Assembly: GCA_040507225.1 (NCBI GenBank)
Contig: JBEVVG010000001.1
Coordinates: 1,178,001-1,242,000 of the forward strand
Direction of reading: 5' to 3'
DNA: 64,000 nt
Source of the DNA: Thiodiazotropha sp040507225
GTDB taxonomy: Bacteria > Pseudomonadota > Gammaproteobacteria > Chromatiales > Chromatiaceae
In this document: positions 1 to 8,455 of the stretch, one piece after another
Numbering within the stretch: position 1 is the first letter of the stretch
Layout: every line of letters begins with the position of its first letter
The notes under the pieces: generated by a model
Databases searched by the model: none
What the model was told of the DNA's origin: nothing
Seen by the model: the letters and a program-made list of their open reading frames with translations, nothing else
Made by a program: the position numbers and the translations under genes

Positions 1-3000
1 AACAGTTCCCTGAAACGTTGCAGCGCATCACCGTGATGGCTGAGAAAATCCACCAGCAGTTTGGCGAACAGTCGGCGATTTCCACCGATCCGCTGCAGTC
101 CCCAGGTCAGATCGATCCCCGGCAGGCGATGCGGAAATTCTGCTTGCAGCGTTTCGGCGGGGCTGATGGGGGCTACCTGGGGCGGCTCCTGGCTGGTTTG
201 CAGCCAGTTTTGCAGAGTGGCGTGCAGCCGGACCGGTTCGATGGGTTTCGCAACATGGTCGTTCATCCCGGCCTCCAGGCATTTCTCCCGATCCCCACTC
301 ATGGCATGCGCGGTCATTGCGATCACTGGCAGACTGCTGAAACGTTGTTGCTCGCGAATACGCCGAACCGTCTCGTATCCGTCCATCCCGGGCATCTGGA
401 TATCCATCAACACCAGGTCAAAATCCCGATCGTTCAATAACTCCAGCGCCTGGTACCCGTCGCCTGCGGTCGTAGTCTCCAGACCCATGAGTTGCAGAAT
501 TTCCTCAGCCACCTGCTGGTTGATCGGATTATCCTCCACCAGCAGCACCCGGCCCTGCAGGGGTTGCAGCTTGAGACCTGCTGAGCGTTGCCGGGATTCC
601 TCCGCAAATTCCTGGTTGAACGCCTGCATGATCGCATCAAACAGTACCGAGGGATTCACCGGCTTGATGAGGAAACCATCCATTCCGGCATCCTGGGCCG
701 ATTGCATGACTTCCTCCCGGCCGAACGCAGTGACCAGTATCACCACCGGCTTGTGGGACAGACCCATCTCCAATTTGATCATGCGGCCCGCCTCGACCCC
801 GTCCAGACCGGGCAGGCGCCAGTCCATCAACACCAGATGGAAGGGTTTGTCCTGCTTGTCAGCCGCTTCAATCAGCCCCAGAGCCTGCTCGGCGCGAGGG
901 GCTGTTGTGACATTGAAAGTAAAGGATTCCAGCATCTCGCTGAGAATCTGTGAGGCCATGGCGTTGTCGTCCACCACCAGAGCCCGCAGACCCCGCAATC
1001 CGGGTTCCGGCAACCAGGAACGTGTCTCCTGCTGATGCGGCAGATCGAATGGCAGGACGAACGAAAACCGGCTGCCACGCCCCGGTTCGCTGTCAGCCTC
1101 GAGACGCCCTCCCATCAGGTGAACCAGTTGCTGACTGATATTCAGACCCAGGCCACTGCCCCCGTAACGTCTGGTGGTGGAACCGTCCAACTGGGTGAAC
1201 GCATCGAACAGCCGCTCGACCTGGTCCCTGGGGATGCCGATGCCGGTATCCTCCACACTGAACCTGAGGCGCACCTGTTCGCCTTTTCGCGCTACCTCGC
1301 TGACCAGGATGGTGACCTCCCCTGTCTGGGTAAACTTGATCGCGTTCGACACCAGGTTCACCAGCACCTGCCCCAGGCGCAAAGGATCCCCGATCAGCAT
1401 GTCGGGCACCTGAAGATCCTGTTGCAGCAGGAACTCCAGTCCTTTTTCCTCGGCGCGTATGGCATTGATGCTGACCAGGTTGTCGAGCACCTCGCCGAGT
1501 GAAAAGGGGACTCTTTCAATATCCAGCTTACCGGCTTCGATCTTGGAAAAGTCGAGCACATCGTTGATCACGTTCAACAGGGCATTCGCCGAGATCTGGA
1601 TCTTCTCGATGTAATGGCGCTGGCGCTGTGAAAGCTGTGTCTGCAACACCAGATGACCAAAGCCGACGATGGCGTTCATCGGGGTGCGAATCTCATGACT
1701 CATATTGGCGAGAAAATAGCTTTTGAACTGATTGGCCTGATCCGCCTCGGCCTTGGCCGCGGCGAGGGCCTGCTTCTGCCGGCGGGTCTGGGCCACCCAG
1801 AGAAAACTCAGCAGCAGCAGCACCGAGGCCGCGCCGATCACCTGCCACAGCAGGGTATAATTGACTTCGACTTCATAACGAATCGCCAGAGATTCCTGAC
1901 GTATCGCGCGCCGCTCGTCCTCATCGATGGCGGCCAGGGCCTTCTCCAGGATACTCAACAGCTCCGGGCTGTCCTTACGCACCCCGATCGACAGAGCGCT
2001 GTTATAGGGGGTTGGGGCCGCCACTTTCAGATTGCTCAAGCCCAGGGTATCGATCAGGAAGCTGCCGATGGTGAGGTTGCCGACATAGGCATCCACCTTG
2101 CCCGCGGCGAGAGCCCGCAGCGCCTGCTCCGCCGTGGTAAAGGCAAACAGGTCCAGATCGGGCCGGTCGCGTTTCAGATTTTCCTCCACCACATAGTTTT
2201 CGACCACCGCGACCCGTTGCCCTTTGAGTTCCGGCAGGCCGGTCAGCAAGGGGGTATTCTTGCGGTTGAAGATCATGATCGGGGATTGCAGATAGGGCTC
2301 GGTGAAATTCAGGTAGAGCATGCGCTCCGGGGACGGCGTGATCGCGGGCAGTACGTCGATCTCACCGGTTTGAGCCTTGTGCATCACCTGCTGCCAGGTC
2401 AGGTTGGGTTGCAGGGAGAGACCGATACCGATCATCTCACTCAGGCGTTTCATGAAACGTGATGATATTCCGCGGTATTCACCCTCCAGAGTGACATATT
2501 CGATGGGTTCCCAGTTGGGATCGATACCGATGCGGATGCTCGAATGCTTCGACAGCCAGGACCACTCCCTGACGTTCAGGTCCAGGCGGGTTTTATTGCT
2601 TTTCACAACGGCCTCTTTCCCGGCATTGAGAGTGATCCAGCGACGCCGGATCTGCTGGCGTTGCTCCTCGGTCACGCTGTCCAGACCTTTTTGCAGGATC
2701 TCCACCAGTTCAGGCCAGTCATTGCGAACCCCCATCGCCAGCACGCTGGGGCGTCCGTAGTCGGCGCTGATCCTCAGGTTGCTGATCTCACTGCGCTCCA
2801 TCCAGTATCCGGCTACACCGACGCTGAGGATGGTGGCATCTGCGGTGCCTTCCGAGACCTTGAGCAGCGCGGTGGGTATGTCGGGCACCTCGATGATTGA
2901 GGCGCCGGGGTGCTCGCGGGCAATGATTTCATTGATCGAGTATCCCTCCGGCAAAGCCAGGCGTTTACCGGCCAGCTCAGATTCACTGCTCAGGTCCTGG

Positions 3001-4172
3001 CGCAGTCCGCGAGTGATGATCACCCGACGGGATAGAAAGTAGGCATCGGTGAACAACAGGTGCTGCTGCCGTTCCGCGGTGCGGTTGAGCATCGGCAGCA
3101 GATCCACCTGTTTGTCGTATCCGAGCTGCACCGACTGGTCCCAATCACGGGTTGGAATCAGACGAAATTCCAAGCCCAGGCGACGCCCCAGAAGATTGAG
3201 GAAATCCGCGGATATCCCCTGGTGGTTCTGCTGATCATCGACGAATTCATAGGGTGCAAAAATAGGATCCACCGCGATACGCAACACCGGATGCTGTTCA
3301 ATCCATGCCTTCTCCTTGCGTGTCAGTCCTACCGAATCGAACCGTGGCAGGAACTGCCCGTAATCGACGTTGGCGCCGAGCCAGCGCCCCATGATGGCCT
3401 CCATCTCCTCCCGACTCAGCAGGTCCAGCCCCTGTTCGATGACTTCCAGCAGCCCGGTATTGGACTTGCGTACGCCGACACGCAGTTCCGCCTGAAAAAG
3501 ATCCCGGGACAAGGGCACGAAATCCCCCCGCCGACCCTGGCGCAGCAGGATCATCCCGGTGGAGGGGCGATCGGCGATGAAACCTTCGATCGCATTCTGA
3601 TCCATGGCCTCGATCATGCGCGGGATATTTTCGTAGACCACAGCCTCCGCTCTGGGAAGTTGCTGGGTAAACAGGGTCTTCGGTGGCGGCCCCAGGATGC
3701 CGATCCGGGCGCCGCCGAGATCGGCCAGTTGCGGCGGGCGATCCGCTCGGGGACGAAAATAGAGGGTTGCAGGCGCACTCAGGTAGGGTTTGGAAAAGGC
3801 CAGCCATTCACTGCGCTGGGAAGAGGCGTACAACCCCATGTGAAAATCGGCCCGCCCCTGTTTCAGATCCTGCAGCGAATCCATCAGGTTGGAGAGCCGA
3901 AAACGAATCTTGCGGCCGGTTCGCTGGGCCCACAGCTCCCAGATATCCACCCCGATCCCGGTGGGTTTTCCGGCGCTGTCCAGCTGGCTGAACGGAGGCA
4001 GGTTCCAACTGCCTGCGATCACCAGAGACCCATCCCCTTCCGCCAGCTGGCTACTGTCAGCCCGCTGCGTATCCAGGGGAGGCTCGCTCGGGGGGAAACC
4101 GGCCGCGGCACTGCAGATCGGGACACCGATGAATATCAGAAAACTGAGCAGTTGGAGACGAATTCTGACCAC
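1..4172 (-). CDS. Hybrid sensor histidine kinase with three periplasmic binding domains, two receivers and the start of an Hpt domain (C-terminus cut by window edge)
   Basis: The frame is open from a GTG at 4172 (AAGGAAAG upstream) to the left edge, about 1390 codons. A signal peptide is followed by three SBP_bac_3-type domains (about residues 45-275, 295-520, 545-760), a membrane segment near 775-792, the phosphoacceptor motif SHEIRTPMN (His826), an HATPase domain with DTGIGIP and GSGLGL boxes (about 980-1010), and two receivers with Asp1117 (LVLMDWRLP) and Asp1257 (LVLMDIQMPGMDG). The last visible residues (LFAKLLVDFLSHHGDAL) look like the start of an Hpt domain. This is the BvgS/EvgS plan with one extra Venus-flytrap domain: a small ligand is sensed in the periplasm and phosphate passes His-Asp-His-Asp. 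No partner regulator is in the window; it would lie to the left. Confidence 0.93.
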   Translation of the reverse strand, partial: MVRIRLQLLSFLIFIGVPICSAAAGFPPSEPPLDTQRADSSQLAEGDGSLVIAGSWNLPPFSQLDSAGKPTGIGVDIWELWAQRTGRKIRFRLSNLMDSLQDLKQGRADFHMGLYASSQRSEWLAFSKPYLSAPATLYFRPRADRPPQLADLGGARIGILGPPPKTLFTQQLPRAEAVVYENIPRMIEAMDQNAIEGFIADRPSTGMILLRQGRRGDFVPLSRDLFQAELRVGVRKSNTGLLEVIEQGLDLLSREEMEAIMGRWLGANVDYGQFLPRFDSVGLTRKEKAWIEQHPVLRIAVDPIFAPYEFVDDQQNHQGISADFLNLLGRRLGLEFRLIPTRDWDQSVQLGYDKQVDLLPMLNRTAERQQHLLFTDAYFLSRRVIITRGLRQDLSSESELAGKRLALPEGYSINEIIAREHPGASIIEVPDIPTALLKVSEGTADATILSVGVAGYWMERSEISNLRISADYGRPSVLAMGVRNDWPELVEILQKGLDSVTEEQRQQIRRRWITLNAGKEAVVKSNKTRLDLNVREWSWLSKHSSIRIGIDPNWEPIEYVTLEGEYRGISSRFMKRLSEMIGIGLSLQPNLTWQQVMHKAQTGEIDVLPAITPSPERMLYLNFTEPYLQSPIMIFNRKNTPLLTGLPELKGQRVAVVENYVVEENLKRDRPDLDLFAFTTAEQALRALAAGKVDAYVGNLTIGSFLIDTLGLSNLKVAAPTPYNSALSIGVRKDSPELLSILEKALAAIDEDERRAIRQESLAIRYEVEVNYTLLWQVIGAASVLLLLSFLWVAQTRRQKQALAAAKAEADQANQFKSYFLANMSHEIRTPMNAIVGFGHLVLQTQLSQRQRHYIEKIQISANALLNVINDVLDFSKIEAGKLDIERVPFSLGEVLDNLVSINAIRAEEKGLEFLLQQDLQVPDMLIGDPLRLGQVLVNLVSNAIKFTQTGEVTILVSEVARKGEQVRLRFSVEDTGIGIPRDQVERLFDAFTQLDGSTTRRYGGSGLGLNISQQLVHLMGGRLEADSEPGRGSRFSFVLPFDLPHQQETRSWLPEPGLRGLRALVVDDNAMASQILSEMLESFTFNVTTAPRAEQALGLIEAADKQDKPFHLVLMDWRLPGLDGVEAGRMIKLEMGLSHKPVVILVTAFGREEVMQSAQDAGMDGFLIKPVNPSVLFDAIMQAFNQEFAEESRQRSAGLKLQPLQGRVLLVEDNPINQQVAEEILQLMGLETTTAGDGYQALELLNDRDFDLVLMDIQMPGMDGYETVRRIREQQRFSSLPVIAMTAHAMSGDREKCLEAGMNDHVAKPIEPVRLHATLQNWLQTSQEPPQVAPISPAETLQAEFPHRLPGIDLTWGLQRIGGNRRLFAKLLVDFLSHHGDALQRFREL

Positions 4173-4388
4173 GGAGTTCTTTCCTTGAGCCTATCTATCC
4201 ACCCGCCCACCTGCGGCAGTTATCCTGTTTCCCTCTTGTCATCATGTGTTGCCCGCCTCCCCTCGCCTCAAGTGGTGTCGACAGCCAGTCCCTGAGCGGG
4301 AGTCATATGGGCCGCTTCACATTTTTTTACAATTTAAAGCAGGTTTCGCGCAGAAAGCCAGTGCCGGTCCAGGGCAGGATGACCTGGA

Positions 4389-5555
4389 TCAGGAGGCCGG
4401 CCAGTATTCCGTAGCGATTGCCTCTCCCAGATCCGCCTCAACCAGCCGCTCACGGACCTCGAGTAACTTCTCCAGCAGCGCCGGCTCTGCTTTCTCATAC
4501 GCCTCGGTGTCCGGCACCCGTTTCACCACCACGCCGAGCAACTCGGTGATCGCGTTGCCGATGGAGTTCTGACTGATAGTGACAATCAGCTTGCCCTCCT
4601 CGTTGCGGTAGATGAGTTGTTTGAATGCCGGCTGCCAACGGATCGAATTGGCGTATTTCGCATCGATGATACAGCGTTCGCGCACCTTCTTCGCGGCGCC
4701 CAGGAAGTCATTGTTGAACAGCAACACAGACTCCACCTGGTCCGGGTAGTGGACATCCTTCGGCATGGGAGCGTTGCGGGTCGACACCTGGCTGAAAAAG
4801 GTCCGATAGAAATCGATGAACCCCTCCAGGATAGCGTCGTATTCGTGCCAGAAGCGGATATTTTGCAGCGCCTTTTCGCCGCCGCGAATCTCCCAGCAGG
4901 GCAGTCCCTGGGGATAGCCGGTCAGGCGCATGCCGGACTCGTCTGAGCTGATGCCTTTGAGCACCTTGAGTTCCAGAGCCTTGTCGAAGAACTCCCGGTA
5001 GACATCCCGCATGTAGGATTGGAACAGGCTGTGCTGTCCGCCATCGGTGAGGTTGGGATTGTCGGGATTGGCGATCTCCGCCTTACGCAACTGATCCATG
5101 GGAAAAACGATGAAATGGTTGTGCAGCATACGGATGCTGGGAACCCCCGGAGAGGTCAACGGCCAGGTGGCATCCAGGCTCGCTTCGCCGGCCAGCACCA
5201 GATGTTCTTCGGGATCAGGGTAACGTTCCAGCATGTACGCGATGATGATCTGGTTCATGCGGTTCCACACATGCCGCACCTGCATCGGTACCTGGGTGCG
5301 ACGCACCGGGCGGCCGAGGGGGTTGAGAATCACCTTGGAGGTGTTGTAGATGATCGAGGTATCGAATTCCGTGCTGTGCCCGAGGGCCTTGCGGTAGAGC
5401 AGGAGATTTTCCGGGTTCACCAACAGCCCGTTGTTGTGCACCAGATCATTGAGGTTTTCCGTACTGTTGAAAAACTCGTTCGGCTTCATGCCCTCCGGCA
5501 CTTCCAAGGGAATCGGGCGAAAGGGTGTGGTGATCTCGCGGGGACCGTACTTCAT
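4389..5555 (-). CDS. Conserved-looking 388-residue cytoplasmic protein of unknown function
   Basis: I do not recognise this protein. The start is ATG at 5555 because AGGAGG lies 6-7 bases upstream; a longer frame reaches 5600 without a ribosome site. It has no signal peptide or membrane segment. A central stretch reads MLHNHFIVFP, an HxH-like motif that faintly recalls the HIT/GalT nucleotidyl-transferase superfamily, but the third histidine is missing and I do not assign it. Well-ordered secondary structure and normal codon use (for example RFWHEYDAILEGFIDFYRTF) indicate a real enzyme-like protein. It lies upstream of, and in the same direction as, the hybrid kinase, with 216 bp between them, so co-regulation is possible but not shown. 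Confidence 0.8.
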   Translation of the reverse strand: MKYGPREITTPFRPIPLEVPEGMKPNEFFNSTENLNDLVHNNGLLVNPENLLLYRKALGHSTEFDTSIIYNTSKVILNPLGRPVRRTQVPMQVRHVWNRMNQIIIAYMLERYPDPEEHLVLAGEASLDATWPLTSPGVPSIRMLHNHFIVFPMDQLRKAEIANPDNPNLTDGGQHSLFQSYMRDVYREFFDKALELKVLKGISSDESGMRLTGYPQGLPCWEIRGGEKALQNIRFWHEYDAILEGFIDFYRTFFSQVSTRNAPMPKDVHYPDQVESVLLFNNDFLGAAKKVRERCIIDAKYANSIRWQPAFKQLIYRNEEGKLIVTISQNSIGNAITELLGVVVKRVPDTEAYEKAEPALLEKLLEVRERLVEADLGEAIATEYWPAS

Positions 5556-5746
5556 GAAATAAACCTCCTGCTGATGAAGTAAGCCGTATTCAATACACAC
5601 AGCACCCTAAACAGGCCGCGGGACGAAAGCAAAATGATCGCTCCTATGGGGTCATTACTTCACCGGATACCCTCATGAGCGGGACAAATAACCCGCCCGC
5701 AGCCGGCTTAGGAAAAATACCGCTGGACGATCCCCCGGGTACAGTC

Positions 5747-8455
5747 TCAGTGACTGTGGGATTCGTCTTCTCCGAGGAACACCGGGATATCCCGGCGGTA
5801 GCGGCGCATCACCAGATTCGCCAGCAGACCGGTCCAGCCGGTCTGGTGGGCAGCGCCCAGTCCCTGCCCGGTCTCGGCATGAAAGTATTCGTAAAACAGA
5901 TTCAGGTCCTGCCAGTATGGATCGGTCTGAAACGGACTGTCCCGTCTCAGGGCGGGAATCCGGCCTTCATCGTCTCTGCGGTAGAGGTCGACCAGGCGGT
6001 CCGCGATCAGGTTGGCTATCTGTAGCAGGGTGAGGGATTCACCGGGACGGCAGGGTACCTGGAACTTGAAGCCGTCCCCGAGAAAGCGGTGGTACTTCTC
6101 CAGGGCCTGGACCAGGGCATAGTTGGTGGGCAGCCAGACCGGCCCGCGCCAATTGGAGTTTCCGCCAAACAAAGCGCTTTCGGACTCCCCCGGAACATAG
6201 CGTATCCGGGTACGCCCGATGCCGGGCAGGTCCCCCAGGTCCTGAAGATGTTCATGCTGCTTGCTGAGGCTTCGCACCCCGTAGGGCGAGAGAAATTCAT
6301 CCTCATGCAGCAGCCGGTTGAGGATCCGCGGCAGCATGGAGTGGTCCACCAGAGCGAGTAGATGTTCGCCCTGTTCGTTCTCCCATTCGGGACAGGCACA
6401 CACGTAACTGCCCTGGAACAACCCAAGCTTGTGCTGCCTGAGGATTTCCCGGAAGCGCGGCACTCCCTGCAGCAGGCGGTTATCCACCACCTCGGTGGCG
6501 AACAGGGGAATCAGCCCCACCCAGGAATAGACATCGATGCGATGCTGGGAGCCATCCGGGGCGATCAGCAGATCCTTGAAGAAACCGCTGTCCGGATCCC
6601 ACAGGGAAGCCCCCTGCCCACCTCCACCGCTGATCGCCCTGGCGATGGCGAGAAACTGCTTGTAGCTCTGGATCGCGATATTTTCGTAATCCGAATCCTC
6701 GATCGCCAACTCCAGGGCCATCATGGTCATGTTGAGGGCGAACATCGCCATCCAGCCGGTGGCGTCCGCCTGTTTCAGGGTGTACCCGGGAGGCAGGGGC
6801 TTGGAACGGTCGTACACCGAGATGTTGTCCAGGCCGAGAAAACCCCCTTCGAACAGGTTCTGACCGAAGCGGTCCTTGCGGTTGATCCACCAGGCGTAGT
6901 TGAGCAGCAGTTTGTGAAACACCCGTTGCAGAAAGCACCGGTCACCCTGCCCGGTCTGCATCCGCTCCGCCCGATACACCTTGAGCGCGCCCCAGGCGTG
7001 AACCGGAGGGTTCACATCGCTGAAGGACCATTCATAGGCGGGTATCTGACCGTTGGGATGGAGATAATTTTCCCCCAGCAGCAGTTCGATCTGCCGCTTG
7101 GCGAAATCCACATCCACCAGGGCCAGCGCCACCGCATGAAAGGCCAGGTCCCAGGCAGCGAACCAGGGATATTCCCAGGTATCCGGCATACTCAGGATGT
7201 CCGCCGCCGCGAAATGACGCCAGCGGGCGTTGCGCCCGGTGTTGCGGACTTCGGGCGGGGGATGCCGGTCCCCTTCCAGCCATTGCATCACGTCGTAGTG
7301 AAAATACTGCTTGCTCCAGATCATGCCCGCCAGGGCCTGACGCATGATCCGGTGATCCTCGAGGTCCGCCTCCGGGAGCAGATCGTCGTAGAAGGTATCC
7401 GCTTCGGAACGACGCAACGCCAGGACCCGTTCGATCTCCGCAAACGGCCGTTCGAGGGCTTCACCGCTGAGCACCAGATCGATCTGATGGGTGTCTCCCG
7501 GAGCGATCCGCAAGCGGTAACGGGCACCGAATTTGGTCCCCTGCAAACCGGGATTCACCGCCCCGGATTCCCCGTCAACGATGTGGCGATGAAAGGCGTC
7601 CTTGAGGTAGGGGGTCTGCGCGGGCGTTCCCCATAACCGTTGGGTGTTGGTTTCGTTCTCGGTGAACAGCAACTCCGCCGGTTGCTCTCCGTAGAGCCGG
7701 TACTGCCCCAACCCGGGATGATCCGCACGCGTACACCAAAGGGCCCCTGCCGGGGGATCGATGCCCGTGAGCTGTGGCCTCGGGGGGGATTCGTCCCGAC
7801 TCCAGGACCAGGTATTGCGGAACCACAGTTGCGGAATCAGCTGCAGTTCCGCCGGCCGGTCGCCGCAATTGCGCACCCGGATGCGGATCTTGATCCGCTC
7901 CGGCGTCGCCTTGGCATAGCACACGTCCAGGTCCCAGTACCGGTGCTCATCGAACACCCCGCTGTCGAGCAGGTTGAAGGACGGATCGGTACGTCCCCGG
8001 CGCAGGTTTTCATCCACCAGGGCCTGGTAGGGATAGCGGGCCTGGGGATACTTGTAGCGGTAACGCAGCCAACTGTGACTGGGTGTCGCATCGGTATAGA
8101 AATAATACTCCTTGACGTCTTCGCCCCGGTTACCCTGGTTCCCGGTCAGTCCGAAGGCGCGCTCCTTGAGATACGGATCCTGACCGTTCCACAGGGCCAG
8201 GGCAAAACACAGGCGCTGCTGTTCATCGCAGAGACCGGCCATTCCGTCCTCGGTCCAGCGATAGGCCCTGGAACGCGCCTGATCGTGATCGAAATACTCC
8301 CAGGCAGTGCCATCGGGACTGTAATCCTCGCGCACCGTTCCCCAGGCCCGCTCCGCCAGATACGGGCCCCAGAGTCTCCAGTTCGCGGTTCCGCGGGTTT
8401 GCTGTAGCAGGCGCTTGCGCTCCTCGTCCGGGATCTTCTGCGTAGGATCGCTCAC
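5747..8455 (-). CDS. MGH1-like / GH63-family glucosidase
   Basis: About 902 residues, matching the usual length of bacterial MGH1-like glycoside hydrolases (GH63 clan, alpha/alpha barrel). Supporting stretches are TWEYPWFAAWDLAFHA, NPPVHAWGALKVY and, near the end, GNSNWRGPVWLPTNYAL and TGWTGLLANLV. There is no signal peptide, so it should act in the cytoplasm on alpha-glucosides or glycogen-derived oligosaccharides. I set the start at GTG 8455 because it overlaps the stop of the upstream gene in a GTGA junction; the frame runs open to 8710 but that part reads as out-of-frame sequence of the neighbour. Substrate cannot be told from sequence: glucosylglycerate, mannosylglycerate and alpha-glucan specificities occur in related proteins. 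Confidence 0.85.
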   Translation of the reverse strand: MSDPTQKIPDEERKRLLQQTRGTANWRLWGPYLAERAWGTVREDYSPDGTAWEYFDHDQARSRAYRWTEDGMAGLCDEQQRLCFALALWNGQDPYLKERAFGLTGNQGNRGEDVKEYYFYTDATPSHSWLRYRYKYPQARYPYQALVDENLRRGRTDPSFNLLDSGVFDEHRYWDLDVCYAKATPERIKIRIRVRNCGDRPAELQLIPQLWFRNTWSWSRDESPPRPQLTGIDPPAGALWCTRADHPGLGQYRLYGEQPAELLFTENETNTQRLWGTPAQTPYLKDAFHRHIVDGESGAVNPGLQGTKFGARYRLRIAPGDTHQIDLVLSGEALERPFAEIERVLALRRSEADTFYDDLLPEADLEDHRIMRQALAGMIWSKQYFHYDVMQWLEGDRHPPPEVRNTGRNARWRHFAAADILSMPDTWEYPWFAAWDLAFHAVALALVDVDFAKRQIELLLGENYLHPNGQIPAYEWSFSDVNPPVHAWGALKVYRAERMQTGQGDRCFLQRVFHKLLLNYAWWINRKDRFGQNLFEGGFLGLDNISVYDRSKPLPPGYTLKQADATGWMAMFALNMTMMALELAIEDSDYENIAIQSYKQFLAIARAISGGGGQGASLWDPDSGFFKDLLIAPDGSQHRIDVYSWVGLIPLFATEVVDNRLLQGVPRFREILRQHKLGLFQGSYVCACPEWENEQGEHLLALVDHSMLPRILNRLLHEDEFLSPYGVRSLSKQHEHLQDLGDLPGIGRTRIRYVPGESESALFGGNSNWRGPVWLPTNYALVQALEKYHRFLGDGFKFQVPCRPGESLTLLQIANLIADRLVDLYRRDDEGRIPALRRDSPFQTDPYWQDLNLFYEYFHAETGQGLGAAHQTGWTGLLANLVMRRYRRDIPVFLGEDESHSH

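Noticed and set aside
3060..4295. 411-codon plus-strand frame near the left end
   Set aside because: Antisense to the signal peptide and first binding domains of the hybrid kinase, whose frame is continuous for about 1390 codons.
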